Positions 33,028 through 42,523 of a stretch of DNA of 64,000 bases are shown here, piece after piece. Numbering within the stretch: the stretch's first letter is position 1; each line of letters begins with the position of its first letter. The notes under the pieces were generated by a model. The model was not told the origin of the DNA, searched no databases, and saw only the letters and a list, made by a program, of their open reading frames with translations. This DNA comes from DATFDN01 sp963756495. Its GTDB lineage: Bacteria > Pseudomonadota > Alphaproteobacteria > Acetobacterales > Acetobacteraceae. A program made the translations under genes and the position numbers. The DNA lies in contig CAVWNS010000009.1 of NCBI GenBank assembly GCA_963756495.1, forward strand, positions 372,001 through 436,000, given 5' to 3'.

Positions 33028-34416
33028 TCAAAGGAACGCACTTGGCACCGCCGCCGGTTCGGCAATCTCCAGCACCCGCGCGGCGCGCAGCACCAGGTCG
33101 TCGCGCAGCTGCGCCGCCGCGATCTGGACCGAGCGGGGCAGGCCCAATTCACCCAAGCCCAGCGGGACGGTGATCGCCGGCTGGCGTGTCAGGTTGAAGG
33201 TGAAGGTCCAGGGCGCCCACTCGGTCCACAGCTTCTCGACCGGGTTGACGGTCGGCGCATCGGCTTCGGGCGGGCCGTTCGGCACCGTCGGGCACAGCAC
33301 GAGGTCGTAGCGCAGATGCAAACGCGCCATGGCGTTGGCGGCTGCGGCGCGCATCGCCTCGGCGTCCAGGAACTCGATGGCCGACATCCCGCCGAGCGCC
33401 CGCGCGACCTCCAACAGCCCGGGGTCGAGCAGCGCACGCTGCTCCTCCGCGTAGAGCCCGACGAGGCGGGCCAGTGCGGCGCCCCAAACGCGGCCGAACA
33501 CGGTGCGGGTGTCGGGCAGGTCCGCGTCGGCCTCCTCCAGCTCGGCACCCGCCTCGGCCAGCAGCGCCGCAGCGCGCTCCACTCCCGCCACGCCATCCGC
33601 GTCGACCGGCGCGTCGAAGCCGGGGCGGCGCAGGATGCCGACGCGCAACCCCGCCACACCGGCCTCGATGCCGTCGCGCCAATCACGCGGATTGTCTGGC
33701 AGGCAGAACGGGTCGCGGATATCGGCCCGCGCCATGGCCGTGAGCATCAGCGCGGTGTCGCGCACCGTGCGGGTCATCGGCCCCGCGCAGGAGACCGAGG
33801 CGAAGGCGCCGGCCGGCCATTGCGGGATGCGCCCATAGCTGGGCTTCAGCCCGACCAGCCCGCACCAGGCGGCCGGAATGCGGACGGACCCGCCTGCGTC
33901 GGTGCCGATATGCAGCGGACCAAACCCCGCCGCCCCCGCCGCCCCGGCGCCCGAGGAGGAGCCGCCCGGCGTGCGCCGCGTGTCCCACGGATTGCGGGTG
34001 ATGCCGTTCAGCGGGCAGTCGCCCGGGGACTTCCAGCCGAACTCGGTGGTGGTCGTCTTGCCCAGGATCACCGCCCCCTCCCGCTTCAGGCCGAGCACCA
34101 TCGGGGCGTCCTCGATCACCGGGGCCGGGTCGGTGAGGCGCGAGCCGCGACGGGTCGGAAAGCCGGCGAGATCGACCAAGTCCTTCACCGTGCAGGGCAC
34201 GCCGTCCAGCAATCCGAGCGGACGCCCAGCACGCCAGCGCGCCTCGCTCTCCCTGGCCGCGTCGAGCGCGCGCGGGTTCATCACAACGAAAGCATTGATG
34301 TGCGGATTGAGCCGGGCGATCCGCTCGGTCACCTCTTGCAGCACCTCGACCGGGCTCAGCATCTCGCGGGCGTAGAGGGCGAGCATGTCTTCTGCGCTGA
34401 GCAGGGCGGCGTTCAT
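33028..34416 (-). CDS. Amidase signature family hydrolase
   Basis: Amidase of 462 residues with a complete Ser-cisSer-Lys triad: Lys78 in PCTVKDLVD, the cis-Ser near residue 154 in the Gly/Ser motif TPGGSSSGAGAAGA, and the nucleophile Ser177 in GTDAGGSVRIPAAWCG. No signal peptide or GatA-type partner is nearby, so it is a stand-alone amide hydrolase, not a tRNA-dependent amidotransferase subunit. The start at ATG 34416 gives MNAALLSAEDM; upstream in-frame codons overlap the brnT control region. It is convergent with metW and divergent from brnTA. Substrate unknown. Confidence 0.9.
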   Translation of the reverse strand: MNAALLSAEDMLALYAREMLSPVEVLQEVTERIARLNPHINAFVVMNPRALDAARESEARWRAGRPLGLLDGVPCTVKDLVDLAGFPTRRGSRLTDPAPVIEDAPMVLGLKREGAVILGKTTTTEFGWKSPGDCPLNGITRNPWDTRRTPGGSSSGAGAAGAAGFGPLHIGTDAGGSVRIPAAWCGLVGLKPSYGRIPQWPAGAFASVSCAGPMTRTVRDTALMLTAMARADIRDPFCLPDNPRDWRDGIEAGVAGLRVGILRRPGFDAPVDADGVAGVERAAALLAEAGAELEEADADLPDTRTVFGRVWGAALARLVGLYAEEQRALLDPGLLEVARALGGMSAIEFLDAEAMRAAAANAMARLHLRYDLVLCPTVPNGPPEADAPTVNPVEKLWTEWAPWTFTFNLTRQPAITVPLGLGELGLPRSVQIAAAQLRDDLVLRAARVLEIAEPAAVPSAFL

Positions 34417-34487
34417 CGGCGTTCCTCGTCCGCATCGGTCTGTATCATTGCGCCTCGCACTCCCTGGTGTCACCGCGTAGAAGCCTT

Positions 34488-34524
34488 TTGACAAGCCTCC
34501 GCGAAGTGTATACGATCTTGTATA
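34488..34524 (+). promoter_or_regulatory. brnTA promoter with overlapping palindromic operator
   Basis: TTGACA at 34488-34493 and TACGAT at 34511-34516, 17 bases apart, make a good sigma-70-type promoter. A perfect inverted repeat TATAC-N6-GTATA (34509-34524) covers the -10 region. BrnA antitoxins are DNA-binding repressors of their own operon, so this palindrome is a likely BrnT-BrnA operator. The location is inferred; no binding data are visible in sequence. Confidence 0.6.
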
Positions 34525-34581
34525 TGCATGTATGTCAGATTCCAAATCAGAGATTTATATTGACCTTTGGAAGGGACCGGA

Positions 34582-34887
34582 ATGCGGATTACCCAAGACA
34601 GGAACAAAGAACAACGGAACCGCGCCAAACACGGCCTCGATTTTTCGTTCGCGGAGGCAGTCTGTGCCGATCCGTTGGCAGCTATCGTCTACGACCGTTT
34701 CGAGAACGGCGAGCATCGCTTCCATCTTATTGGCGCTGTCGGTCCGGGACCGAAGGTGCTTCTTGTCGTGCATACCTATCCGGATCCCCAGGACGAGGAA
34801 TGGATCCACGTCATCGGTCTGCGAGAAGCCACTCCGAAAGAGAGGAAACAATATGAGGAAGGGGAACACTCATCCCCTGACGGATGA
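34582..34887 (+). CDS. brnT: BrnT-family toxin
   Basis: RelE-fold mRNA-cleaving toxin of the type II BrnTA system, 101 residues, usual length about 90-100. It has the family pattern KEQRNRAKHGLDFSFAEAV, a central HRFHLIGAVGPGPKVLLVVHT strand pair, and the C-terminal IHVIGLREATPKERKQYEEG, with Arg and His residues typical of the active surface. ATG 34582 is preceded by AAGGGA. It overlaps brnA by 35 bases in another frame, the usual coupling, with the toxin gene first. Growth inhibition under stress is known for the family. Confidence 0.92.
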   Translation: MRITQDRNKEQRNRAKHGLDFSFAEAVCADPLAAIVYDRFENGEHRFHLIGAVGPGPKVLLVVHTYPDPQDEEWIHVIGLREATPKERKQYEEGEHSSPDG

Positions 34888-35131
34888 GCAGATTGCCCAA
34901 TTGCGCGGGTTGAACGATCGGCCGATTGATACCGACGACATCCCCGAGGCCTCCGAGGAGAATTGGGCAAGGGCAGAGCGCGGCAAGTTCTTCCGACCGT
35001 TGAAACAGGCGATCAGCATCCGGGTTGATGCCGACGTCCTGGACTGGTTCAAACGTCACGCGGCGGATGGACGGTATCAGACGGAAATCAACCGAGTCCT
35101 GCGAACACACATGGAAAGCGCGGGCGATTGA
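34853..35131 (+). CDS. brnA: BrnA-family antitoxin
   Basis: Ribbon-helix-helix antitoxin of 92 residues. The N-terminal acidic arm (DRPIDTDDIPEASEENW) wraps the toxin in known members, and the C-terminal DNA-binding part reads KQAISIRVDADVLDWFKRH and GRYQTEINRVLRTHM, a clear RHH signature. AGAGGA six bases before ATG 34853 supports the start. It should repress the operon through the palindrome at 34509-34524 and neutralise BrnT. It is followed 16 bases later by the deacetylase gene, which may be read from the same transcript. Confidence 0.92.
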   Translation: MRKGNTHPLTDEQIAQLRGLNDRPIDTDDIPEASEENWARAERGKFFRPLKQAISIRVDADVLDWFKRHAADGRYQTEINRVLRTHMESAGD

Positions 35132-35147
35132 GGAGCAGAGGAATCGC

Positions 35148-36060
35148 ATGACCGAGCAGCCAAGTACACGCCCGGAAGGCGAGCCCTGGCAGTGGCCCGA
35201 GCCCGTCTGGCGGGGGATCGTCGGGCGGGCGCGAGCCGGACGCAGCCTGCGGCCCAGGGCATGGCCCGACGGGGCGCGCTGCGCGGTCGCGCTGTCGTTC
35301 GACGCGGACCACGAGACGATCCCGCTGCGCGACAACGACATCAGCCCCATGCGCATCAGCCAGGGCCAGGTACGGAAATCGTGCCGCGATCCCGCGCATC
35401 CGTCGGTTGCTGACGCGCTGGTCGGTGGCCGCCAGCTTCTTTTATCCGGCGGTATCCGCCCTGCTCTACCCCGACGAGGTGCGCGCCATCGCCGACGAGG
35501 GCCATGAGATCGGCATCCACTCCTGGATCCATGAGCTGAACACGACCTTGCCGCGCGAGGCGGAGCGCGACCTGACCCTGCGCGCACGCGAGGTGCTGGC
35601 GCGCGTATCGGGCCAGGAGCCGGTCGGGATGCGCACGGCGAGCTGGGATTTCTCGCCCAACACCCTCGACATCATCCGCGAGATGGGGCTGCTCTACGAC
35701 AGCAGCCTGATGGCCGACGACGACCCGTACGAGCTGACCGACGGCGGCACGCCGACAGGCATCGTGGAGCTGCCGCCCGAATGGATCAGGGACGATTTCG
35801 TTTACTTCAACATGGCGCGCCACGCCTCGCTTCGTCCCTACACGGCGCCCTCGGCGGTGGAGGAGATCTTCACGGCGGAGTTCGACGGGGCCTGGGAGGA
35901 GGGCGGGTTGTTCCTGCTGACCATGCACCCCCACGTCATCGGCCATCGCTCGCGGCTGCCGCTGCTGGATCGGCTGATCGGCCACGCGAAGGCGAAGGGA
36001 GCGTGGTTCGGCACGCACGCGCAGGTGGCGCGGTGGTGTCAGGAGAACGCGAGTTCCTAG
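35148..36060 (+). pseudogene. Polysaccharide deacetylase, frameshifted
   Basis: NodB-type carbohydrate esterase 4 family, here close to the PuuE-like group that includes cytoplasmic members acting on imides or allantoin. The N-terminal frame has the first metal motif ALSFDADHETIPL. Then CAG-TAC is read as CAGGTAC near 35369 and the frame is lost. The second frame carries the His pair (IGIHSWIHELN), GMRTASWDFSPNTLDII, PPEWIRDDF and the final FLLTMHPHVIGHRSRL. Length is 3n+1; removing one G gives about 303 residues without other damage. The stop TAG at 36058-36060 is part of the CTAG target of the IS701 element. Confidence 0.85.
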
Positions 36061-37487
36061 CATTACAGTTGCGCTTTCCTATGGTGAGCTGCGCGAGCGG
36101 CGGCTTGATGGGCCCGTCTCCAGAGTGACCAGGCGATGATGTGCGCGGGTTGGATGCGTCGTCTTGCAAGCCGCGTTGCTATGCGCCGGATTTCCTGGAC
36201 CGACCAGCGGATGAGGTCCGGGTCCGCGGCATCCGCCTCGGCGGGGTTTTTTTCGGCGTGGCCGCCACTGCATTGGCCTTGTTGCGAATGATCGCCATCA
36301 TGGCGAAGGCGAGCATCACGAGCGAGACGTGCCGATGCCATCCGTGCCAGGACCGGGTCTCATTGTGATCGAGGCCAAGCTCGTTCTTGGCGGTCTCGAA
36401 GCTGTCTTCGATGGACCAACGATGACCTTCGACGGCAACCAGCGTGGCGATTGGGGTTCCGGTCGGACACCAGGTCGAGAAGAATGCCATCTCGCCGTTG
36501 GCGATATGGCGACGGATCAGCAATCCGCGCGTCCATGCCTCGTCTTCCGCGCCGCCGAACTCACCGGCTTTGAGGTCGGCGAGTTCCACGTAGCACCACT
36601 CGTGCAGGCGCGGCCCCTTGGTCCCGGCCCCGGCCGACAGGCGCTGCCAGTCTGCCGTGGCCCGGGACGCGGCGATCGCCTCGGCGCTACCCGCGATCAG
36701 TTGTCTTTTGCCCCAGGAATGGAACCGATGCGCGCCGGTCACCCCGAGCACGTAGCCACGGTCGGCCCGGCGCAGCACCTGCTCGACCTCGCCGACGCCA
36801 TAGACGGCGTCGGCGGCCACCCACGCGAACGGTACGTTCGCGGCCAACGCACGCTTGATCATCTGCACGGCGATGCGCGGCTTGGTCGCGAAGCTGATGT
36901 CACTTCGCACATGTGCGCTGGCCAACCGGGCCGGGTCGTCGGTCCAGGCTTTCGGCAGATACAGTGCTCGGTCGATGAAGGCGTGGCCGTGGCGCGAGGC
37001 ATAGGCGGCGAACACGCCGATCTGGCAGTTGGTGATCTTGCCCGCCGATCCCGTGTATTGCCGCGCAACCCCGCACGACGCGCGGCCCTGCTTGAGGAAT
37101 CCGGTCTCGTCGATGACCAGCACCGCGCCGCTGTCACTCAGCGCCTCAACAACATACTCCCGCACGACGTCGCGCAGAGCATCCGCGTCCCATTGGCCGC
37201 GTCCCAGCACCGACTGTTGCCGCCACGGGCCAGGATCACCTGCCGCTTCCGCTCGCATCCAGCCGGTCTTGCGCCGTTCCTCGCCGAGCAGACCATCCAG
37301 GAAAAGCCCGGCCGAGACCGCCATCCGCTCCTGCTTGAACAGCGAACGCATCCGCGCTTTGACGTCACGCAGCGACGAGGCCCAAAGCTCCAGCGTCGTC
37401 TCGATCGATGCTCCCGACACCACGATCTCCGAATCGAGTCATGGTTCCGCATCCATTCAGAGTTCAGAGGTCAGCGCAACTGTAATG
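36061..37487 (-). mobile_element. IS701-family insertion sequence, 1427 bp
   Basis: Perfect 15-base inverted repeats CATTACAGTTGCGCT at 36061-36075 and its complement at 37473-37487 define the element. A 4-base duplication CTAG (36057-36060 and 37488-37491) flanks it, agreeing with the YTAR-type targets known for the family. It carries one transposase gene on the minus strand, interrupted at an A7 run. The insertion falls between the convergent deacetylase and lipoprotein genes and regenerated both stop codons. Confidence 0.93.
36063..37423 (-). pseudogene. IS701-family transposase, frame broken at A7 run
   Basis: Transposase with the DDE_5 core. The main frame (about 390 residues) contains AVLVIDETGFLKQGRAS with the first Asp, QYTGSAGKITNCQIGVFAAY, WVAADAVYGVGEVE with the second Asp, and GHRWSIEDSFETAKNELGLD with the Glu. 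After AVAATPKK the frame must step back one base within seven A residues (minus-strand reading, about 36244-36251) to reach the conserved C-terminus IRWSVQEIRRIATRLARRR and IIAWSLWRRAHQAAA, ending at 36063. All catalytic residues precede the shift. It may be a decayed copy, a sequence error or a natural slippage site. Confidence 0.85.
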
Positions 37488-37931
37488 CTAGCGCAGGTAC
37501 ACGCGCACCTGCGGGGTACGCGCGCCCGGATCGGGGCGCGCGCCGAGATGGATGCGTCCGGCGTCCACGCCGGCAGCCATCAACGCGCGGGCGACCTCGA
37601 CAGATCCGGCCCGCCCGGAATCGGCCGCGCGCACCTGCTCGGCCAGTCCACCCTGGCGCGGCACGAGGGCGATCACGTCGAACTGCACGGCCGGATCGCG
37701 CGCCTCGGCCTGTCGCACGGCCGAGGCCAGCACGTTCGCATAGGTTGGCAGGGCGGTCCCGGGCTGGACGGTGATCAACGGCTCCCGCTTGTCAGGAGCG
37801 GTCGTCGATGCGTCGGGCGCGGGGGCGAAGGTGCGCTGGTCGATGAGCTTGCACCCCGCCAGCGCGAGCAGGCCGGCGGCGGCCAGCCGGGCAGCCAGTG
37901 CGGCGGCGCGCAGGGTGGGCAGGGTGGGCAT
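37488..37931 (-). CDS. Hypothetical lipoprotein
   Basis: Outer-envelope lipoprotein of 147 residues: signal peptide with lipobox LALAGC after a hydrophobic AARLAAAGL core. The mature part (VQPGTALPTYANVLASAV, DVIALVPRQGG, AGSVEVARALMAAGVDAGRI, PQVRVYLR) resembles a short OmpA-like or CpaD-like sugar-wall-binding fold, but I cannot assign it. Its TAG stop is 37488-37490, inside the CTAG that flanks the IS701 element; before insertion it overlapped the stop of the deacetylase gene. It is divergent from the M20-type hydrolase. Confidence 0.78.
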   Translation of the reverse strand: MPTLPTLRAAALAARLAAAGLLALAGCKLIDQRTFAPAPDASTTAPDKREPLITVQPGTALPTYANVLASAVRQAEARDPAVQFDVIALVPRQGGLAEQVRAADSGRAGSVEVARALMAAGVDAGRIHLGARPDPGARTPQVRVYLR

Positions 37932-38008
37932 GGCTGGCTCCGTGGCGGCGGGGAACCTTGCAGGGCCGCGCGTGCCGGGCAAGATGGCCGCCTTGCACGG
38001 GGGTGGCC

Positions 38009-39257
38009 ATGACGGGCCGGACCAATCAGCGCATCGACGGTCGCCGGCTGTGGAACAGCCTGATGCAGATGGCCGAGATCGGGGCGACCCCGAAGGGCGG
38101 CGTGCGACGGCTGACCCTGACCGAGGTGGACCGCCGCGGACGTGACCGTTTCCGCGCAGAGTGCGAGGCGGCCGGGCTGAGCGTGCGCGTGGACGCGATC
38201 GGCAACATGTTCGCCCGTCGCGCCGGTCGCGATCCGGCTCGCCAGCCGGTGCTGTTCGGCAGCCATCTGGACAGCCAGCCCTCGGGCGGCAAGTTCGACG
38301 GGGCGCTGGGGGTGCTCGCGGGCCTGGAGGTCATGCGGACGCTGAACGACCTCGGCGTGGTCACGGAGGCCCCGATCGAGCTGGTCAACTGGACCGACGA
38401 GGAAGGCAGCCAATTCGGGCACAGCCTGATGGGCTCTGGCGTCTGGGCCGGGGTGTTTCCGCTCGAAAAGACTTATGCGTTGGCCGACACCGAGGGCGTG
38501 ACGGTCGGCACGGCACTGGACCGGATCGGCTATCGCGGCCGGGAGGCCGCCGCGGCGTTCCCGGCCGATGCCTATTTCGAGCTGCACATCGAGCAGGGTC
38601 CGATCCTTGAACGCGCGGACAAGGCCATCGGCATCGTCACCGGCGCGCAGGCCCAGGTCTGGTACGACGCGGTGGCGACCGGCCAGGAGAGCCATGCCGG
38701 CACCACGCCACCGGAGGCGCGCAAGGACGCGCTGGTCTGCGCCGCCCGCGTCATCGACCTTGTGGACCGGATGATGCGCGCGCGCGGCGAAGCTGGGCGC
38801 GGAACGGTGGGCCAGCTCCAGGTGTTTCCAAACAGTCGCAATGTCATCCCGGGCGAGGTTCGCTTCTCCGTCGAGTTCCGCCACCCCGACGAAGTCGGAG
38901 GTGGAGCGACTGGACGCGCAGTTCCCGCGCGAAGCGGGCTTCCTCGCGCGCGATTGCGGAGTGAGGCTGGATCTGACCCGCCTGTTCCGCATCCCCGCCC
39001 AGCCGTTCGACCCGGCTTGCATCGATCTGGTGCGCCAAGCCGCCGCGCGGCTCGGCTACTCGGCGCGGGAGATCGTCTCCGGGGCCGCCCATGACGCCGT
39101 CTATGTGGCCCGGCACGTGCCGACGGCGATGATCTTCACGCCGTGCAAGGACGGGCTGTCGCACAACGAGGCCGAAGACATGCTGCCCGAGCAGGCGGAG
39201 GCGGGATGCCAGGTGCTGTTCGAGGCGGTGTTGACGCGCGCCAACCGCGTCCTGTGA
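38009..39257 (+). pseudogene. M20-family N-carbamoyl-amino acid/allantoate amidohydrolase, frameshifted
   Basis: Zn-dependent hydrolase of the hydantoinase/carbamoylase group. The first frame has the metal motifs LFGSHLDSQPSGGKFDGALG (His and bridging Asp) and NWTDEEGSQFG (Glu pair), then FELHIEQGPIL and the dimerisation-domain SHAGTTPPEARKDAL. Near 38896 an additional G shifts the frame inside PDEVEVERLD. The second frame gives the C-terminal GAAHDAVYVARHVPTAMIF and GLSHNEAED, including the last metal His. Length is 3n+1; repaired it would have about 415 residues. Degrades ureido compounds in known relatives. Exact substrate unresolved. Confidence 0.86.
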
Positions 39258-39430
39258 GGCACGCGTAAGATACTGTCGCGACCCCGCGGGAAAACGCGAT
39301 TTTCACGTGCGATCGCGCCGGACCGCGCGCCCGGTTCATCCTGAGTGCGTGCATTTCTCGCGTCGCGCGCCGGGGGTTGCCGCCATCCCCGCGCAGCGCC
39401 TATGACCGCCCGTTCCCGTCAGGAGTCCTC

Positions 39431-41467
39431 ATGGCCGAGAACGCCGAGCACCACGCGGACAATCCCGCCCTTGGCCGCCAGGCGGAGGTCCTCGCGCGAC
39501 CGATCACGCCCGCCCGCCGCATGGCCGATGCCATCCGGACGCTCGCCATCGATGCGGTGGAGAAGGCCGGCTCCGGTCATCCTGGTCTGCCGATGGGAAT
39601 GGCGGACGTGGCAACGGCGCTCTGGACCCGGTTCCTGAAATTCGATGCCGCCGACCCGCGCTGGCCCGACCGCGACCGCTTCGTGCTCTCCGCCGGTCAC
39701 GGCTCCATGCTGCTGTATGCCCTCCTCTATCTGGTGGGCGATGACGGCATGGGGATCGAGGAGATCAAGCGGTTCCGCTCCCTGAACTCGCCGGCGGCCG
39801 GGCACCCCGAGTACGGCGAGCATCCGGGGATCGAAACCACGACCGGCCCGCTGGGCCAGGGGCTCGCCACCGCGGTCGGGATGGCTCTGGCCGAACGGAT
39901 CCTGGCCGCGCGCTTCGGCAAGTCGCTGGTCGATCACCGGACCTGGGTCATCTGCTCGGACGGCGATCTGATGGAGGGGATCAGCCATGAGGCGATCGGC
40001 CTGGCTGGCCACCTGCGGCTGGAGAAGCTGACCTTCCTCTATGACGACAACCACGTCTCCATCGACGGCGACACCGCGCTGGCGCGGAGCGAGGATACGC
40101 TGAAGCAATTCGCCGCCGAAGGCTGGGCGACCAAGGCGGTGGACGGGCATGATCCGGCGCAGATCGCCGCCGCGCTCTCGTTTGCGGTGCGATCGAAGAA
40201 GCCGACGCTGATCGCCTGCCGCACCATCATCGGCCTCGGCGCGCCGACCAAGGCGGGGACCGCCGCCGTACACGGCGCGGCCCTCGGAGCGAAGGAAGCG
40301 GCGGGCGCGAAGGAACTCCTGGGCTGGCACGAGCCGGCCTTCACCATTCCCGCCGACCTGCTGGATCGGTGGCGCGCGGCCGGCCGTCGCGGCGCCTCCA
40401 CCCGACGGGCCTGGCTCAAGCGCCTTGCCCGGCACGCCGCGCAATCGGAGTTCGAGCGCGCCATGGCCGGCAAGCTGCCGGACACCTGGCATGAAGCGGT
40501 CGCAGCCCTGAAGCAGCAGATCGCCGACGAGAAGCCCAAGCTCGCCACCCGCGCCTCCAGCCAGAAGGTGCTGGAGGCGCTGGTGCCGGCGACGCCGGAG
40601 CTGGTGGGTGGCTCGGCCGACCTGACGGGCTCGAACCTGACCTATGTGAAGCCCATGGGCCAGATCAGTCCGGGCAACTACGCCGGACGATACATCCATT
40701 ACGGCATCCGCGAGCACGCGATGGCTGCCGCCGCCAATGGCATGGCCGTGCATGGCGGCATCATCCCCTACACCGGCACCTTCTTCATCTTCAGCGACTA
40801 CATGCGCCCGGCGATCCGCATTGGCGCGATCATGCACCAGCGGGTGATCCACGTGCTGACGCATGATTCGATCGGCCTGGGCGAGGACGGGCCGACGCAC
40901 CAGCCGATCGAGCAGCTGGCAAGCCTGCGCGCGATGCCGAACCTGCACGTGCTGCGCCCCGCCGACACGCTGGAGACCGCCGAATGCTGGGAACTGGCGA
41001 TCCGCCGCACGGACGGGCCAAGCCTGCTGGTCCTCAGCCGCCAGGCAGTGCCCGCCATGCGCTCGGATGCCGCCGAGAATCGCTGCGCGCGCGGCGGCTA
41101 CGTCGTCGCCGAGGCCGAGGGGCCACGCAAGGCGACGGTCATCGCCACCGGCACCGAGGTCTCGATCGCGATGGAGGCGCGCGACCAGCTCGGCCGCGAG
41201 GGCATCGGGGTCGCCGTGGTCTCGCTGCCCTGCTGGGAGTTGTTCTCCCAACAGGACGAGGCGTATCGTGAGGCGGTCCTGGGCGGTGCGCCGCGCGTGG
41301 GCATCGAGGCCGCCTCGCCCTTTGGCTGGGAGCGCTGGCTCAGGCCGGACGGGGTGTTCATCGGCATGACCGCGTTCGGAACATCGGCGCCCTGGCAGGA
41401 GGTCTATCGGCACTTCGGCATCACAACGGAGGCCGCGGTGGCGGCGGTGCGCAAGCGGCTGGGCTGA
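39431..41467 (+). CDS. tkt: Transketolase
   Basis: Thiamine-diphosphate enzyme of the pentose phosphate and Calvin-type pathways, 678 residues. Motifs are EKAGSGHPGLPMGMAD, GHGSMLLYALLYLVG, the ThDP/Mg site CSDGDLMEGISHEAIG, HVSIDGDTAL, GSADLTGSNLTYVKP and the cofactor Glu in YIHYGIREHAMAA, with THDSIGLGEDGPTHQPIEQ near the substrate channel. A run of Ala/Arg residues (DRWRAAGRRGASTRRAW) marks the interdomain linker. ATG 39431 follows TCAGGAG. It begins the tkt-gap-pgk operon; gap starts 38 bases after its stop. Confidence 0.96.
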   Translation: MAENAEHHADNPALGRQAEVLARPITPARRMADAIRTLAIDAVEKAGSGHPGLPMGMADVATALWTRFLKFDAADPRWPDRDRFVLSAGHGSMLLYALLYLVGDDGMGIEEIKRFRSLNSPAAGHPEYGEHPGIETTTGPLGQGLATAVGMALAERILAARFGKSLVDHRTWVICSDGDLMEGISHEAIGLAGHLRLEKLTFLYDDNHVSIDGDTALARSEDTLKQFAAEGWATKAVDGHDPAQIAAALSFAVRSKKPTLIACRTIIGLGAPTKAGTAAVHGAALGAKEAAGAKELLGWHEPAFTIPADLLDRWRAAGRRGASTRRAWLKRLARHAAQSEFERAMAGKLPDTWHEAVAALKQQIADEKPKLATRASSQKVLEALVPATPELVGGSADLTGSNLTYVKPMGQISPGNYAGRYIHYGIREHAMAAAANGMAVHGGIIPYTGTFFIFSDYMRPAIRIGAIMHQRVIHVLTHDSIGLGEDGPTHQPIEQLASLRAMPNLHVLRPADTLETAECWELAIRRTDGPSLLVLSRQAVPAMRSDAAENRCARGGYVVAEAEGPRKATVIATGTEVSIAMEARDQLGREGIGVAVVSLPCWELFSQQDEAYREAVLGGAPRVGIEAASPFGWERWLRPDGVFIGMTAFGTSAPWQEVYRHFGITTEAAVAAVRKRLG

Positions 41468-41505
41468 GTTCGGACAAGAAGCAGAAGAGAGAAGGAACGC
41501 AAGTC

Positions 41506-42519
41506 ATGTCGGTGAAGGTCGCGATCAACGGGTTCGGCCGCATCGGGCGTCTGGTGCTGCGCGCCATGATCGAGAGCGGACGCGACGACCTGGTGCCGGT
41601 GGCGATCAACGACCTCGGCAGCCCCGAGGCGAACGCGCACCTCTTCAAATACGACAGCGTCCACGGCCGCTTTCCCGGCGATGTCGAGGTGTCGGGCGAC
41701 AGTCTGACCATCCGCTATGGCGGGCGGACCTGGGGGCCGATCAGGGTCTCGGCCGAACGCGACCCGTCCAAGGTGCCCTATCAGGGCGTCGATGTGGCGA
41801 TGGAATGCACTGGGCTGTTCACCAGCAAGGAAAGCGCCGCGCAGCTCCTGAACGCCGGTGCGCGCAAGGTGCTGGTCTCGGCGCCGGCGGACGGCGTGGA
41901 CGCGACCATCGTCTATGGCGTGAACCACAAGGCGATCACCCGCGAAATGACGGTGATCTCCAACGCCTCCTGCACGACCAATTGCCTCGCACCGATGGCC
42001 ATGGTGCTGCACGAGGCATTCGGCATCCTGCGCGGCTACATGGTGACGATCCACGCCTACACGGGCGACCAGCGCACGGTCGATACGCTGCACAAGGACC
42101 TGCACCGCGCCCGCGCCGCCGCCGTCTCCGCCATCCCCACCACGACCGGCGCCGCCCGCGCGGTCGGCCTGGTGCTGCCCGAGCTGAAGGGCAAGCTGGA
42201 CGGAACGGCGATCCGTATCCCGACGCCGAACGTCTCGCTGGTCTCGCTCGACGTGAACCTCGCCAAGCCGGCGACGGTGCAGACGATCAACGCGGCCATG
42301 CAGCGCGCCGCCGAGGGCGAGCTGCGTGGGGTGCTCGACTACAACACCGCCAAGCTCGTCAGCATCGACTTCAACCATGTCGCCGCCTCCTGCTCGTTCG
42401 ATGCCACGCAGACGGCGGTGGTGGACGGCGCGCTGGCGCGGGTCATGGGCTGGTACGACAACGAATGGGGCTTCTCCAACCGCATGTCCGACACCGCGGC
42501 GCTGTTCGGCAGCCTGTAG
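41506..42519 (+). CDS. gap: Type I glyceraldehyde-3-phosphate dehydrogenase
   Basis: Glycolytic/gluconeogenic NAD(P)-dependent dehydrogenase of 337 residues. The nucleotide motif INGFGRIGRLVLRAM begins at residue 6. The catalytic Cys is in VISNASCTTNCLAPMA and the His in VHAYTGDQRT-type segment TIHAYTGDQRTVD. TTTGAARAVGLVLPEL and the C-terminal WYDNEWGFSNRM complete the family. The proximity to tkt and pgk matches alphaproteobacterial central-carbon operons. The start ATG 41506 has AGAAGGA upstream. Only four bases separate its stop from the GTG of pgk. Confidence 0.97.
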   Translation: MSVKVAINGFGRIGRLVLRAMIESGRDDLVPVAINDLGSPEANAHLFKYDSVHGRFPGDVEVSGDSLTIRYGGRTWGPIRVSAERDPSKVPYQGVDVAMECTGLFTSKESAAQLLNAGARKVLVSAPADGVDATIVYGVNHKAITREMTVISNASCTTNCLAPMAMVLHEAFGILRGYMVTIHAYTGDQRTVDTLHKDLHRARAAAVSAIPTTTGAARAVGLVLPELKGKLDGTAIRIPTPNVSLVSLDVNLAKPATVQTINAAMQRAAEGELRGVLDYNTAKLVSIDFNHVAASCSFDATQTAVVDGALARVMGWYDNEWGFSNRMSDTAALFGSL

Positions 42520-42523
42520 CGTC

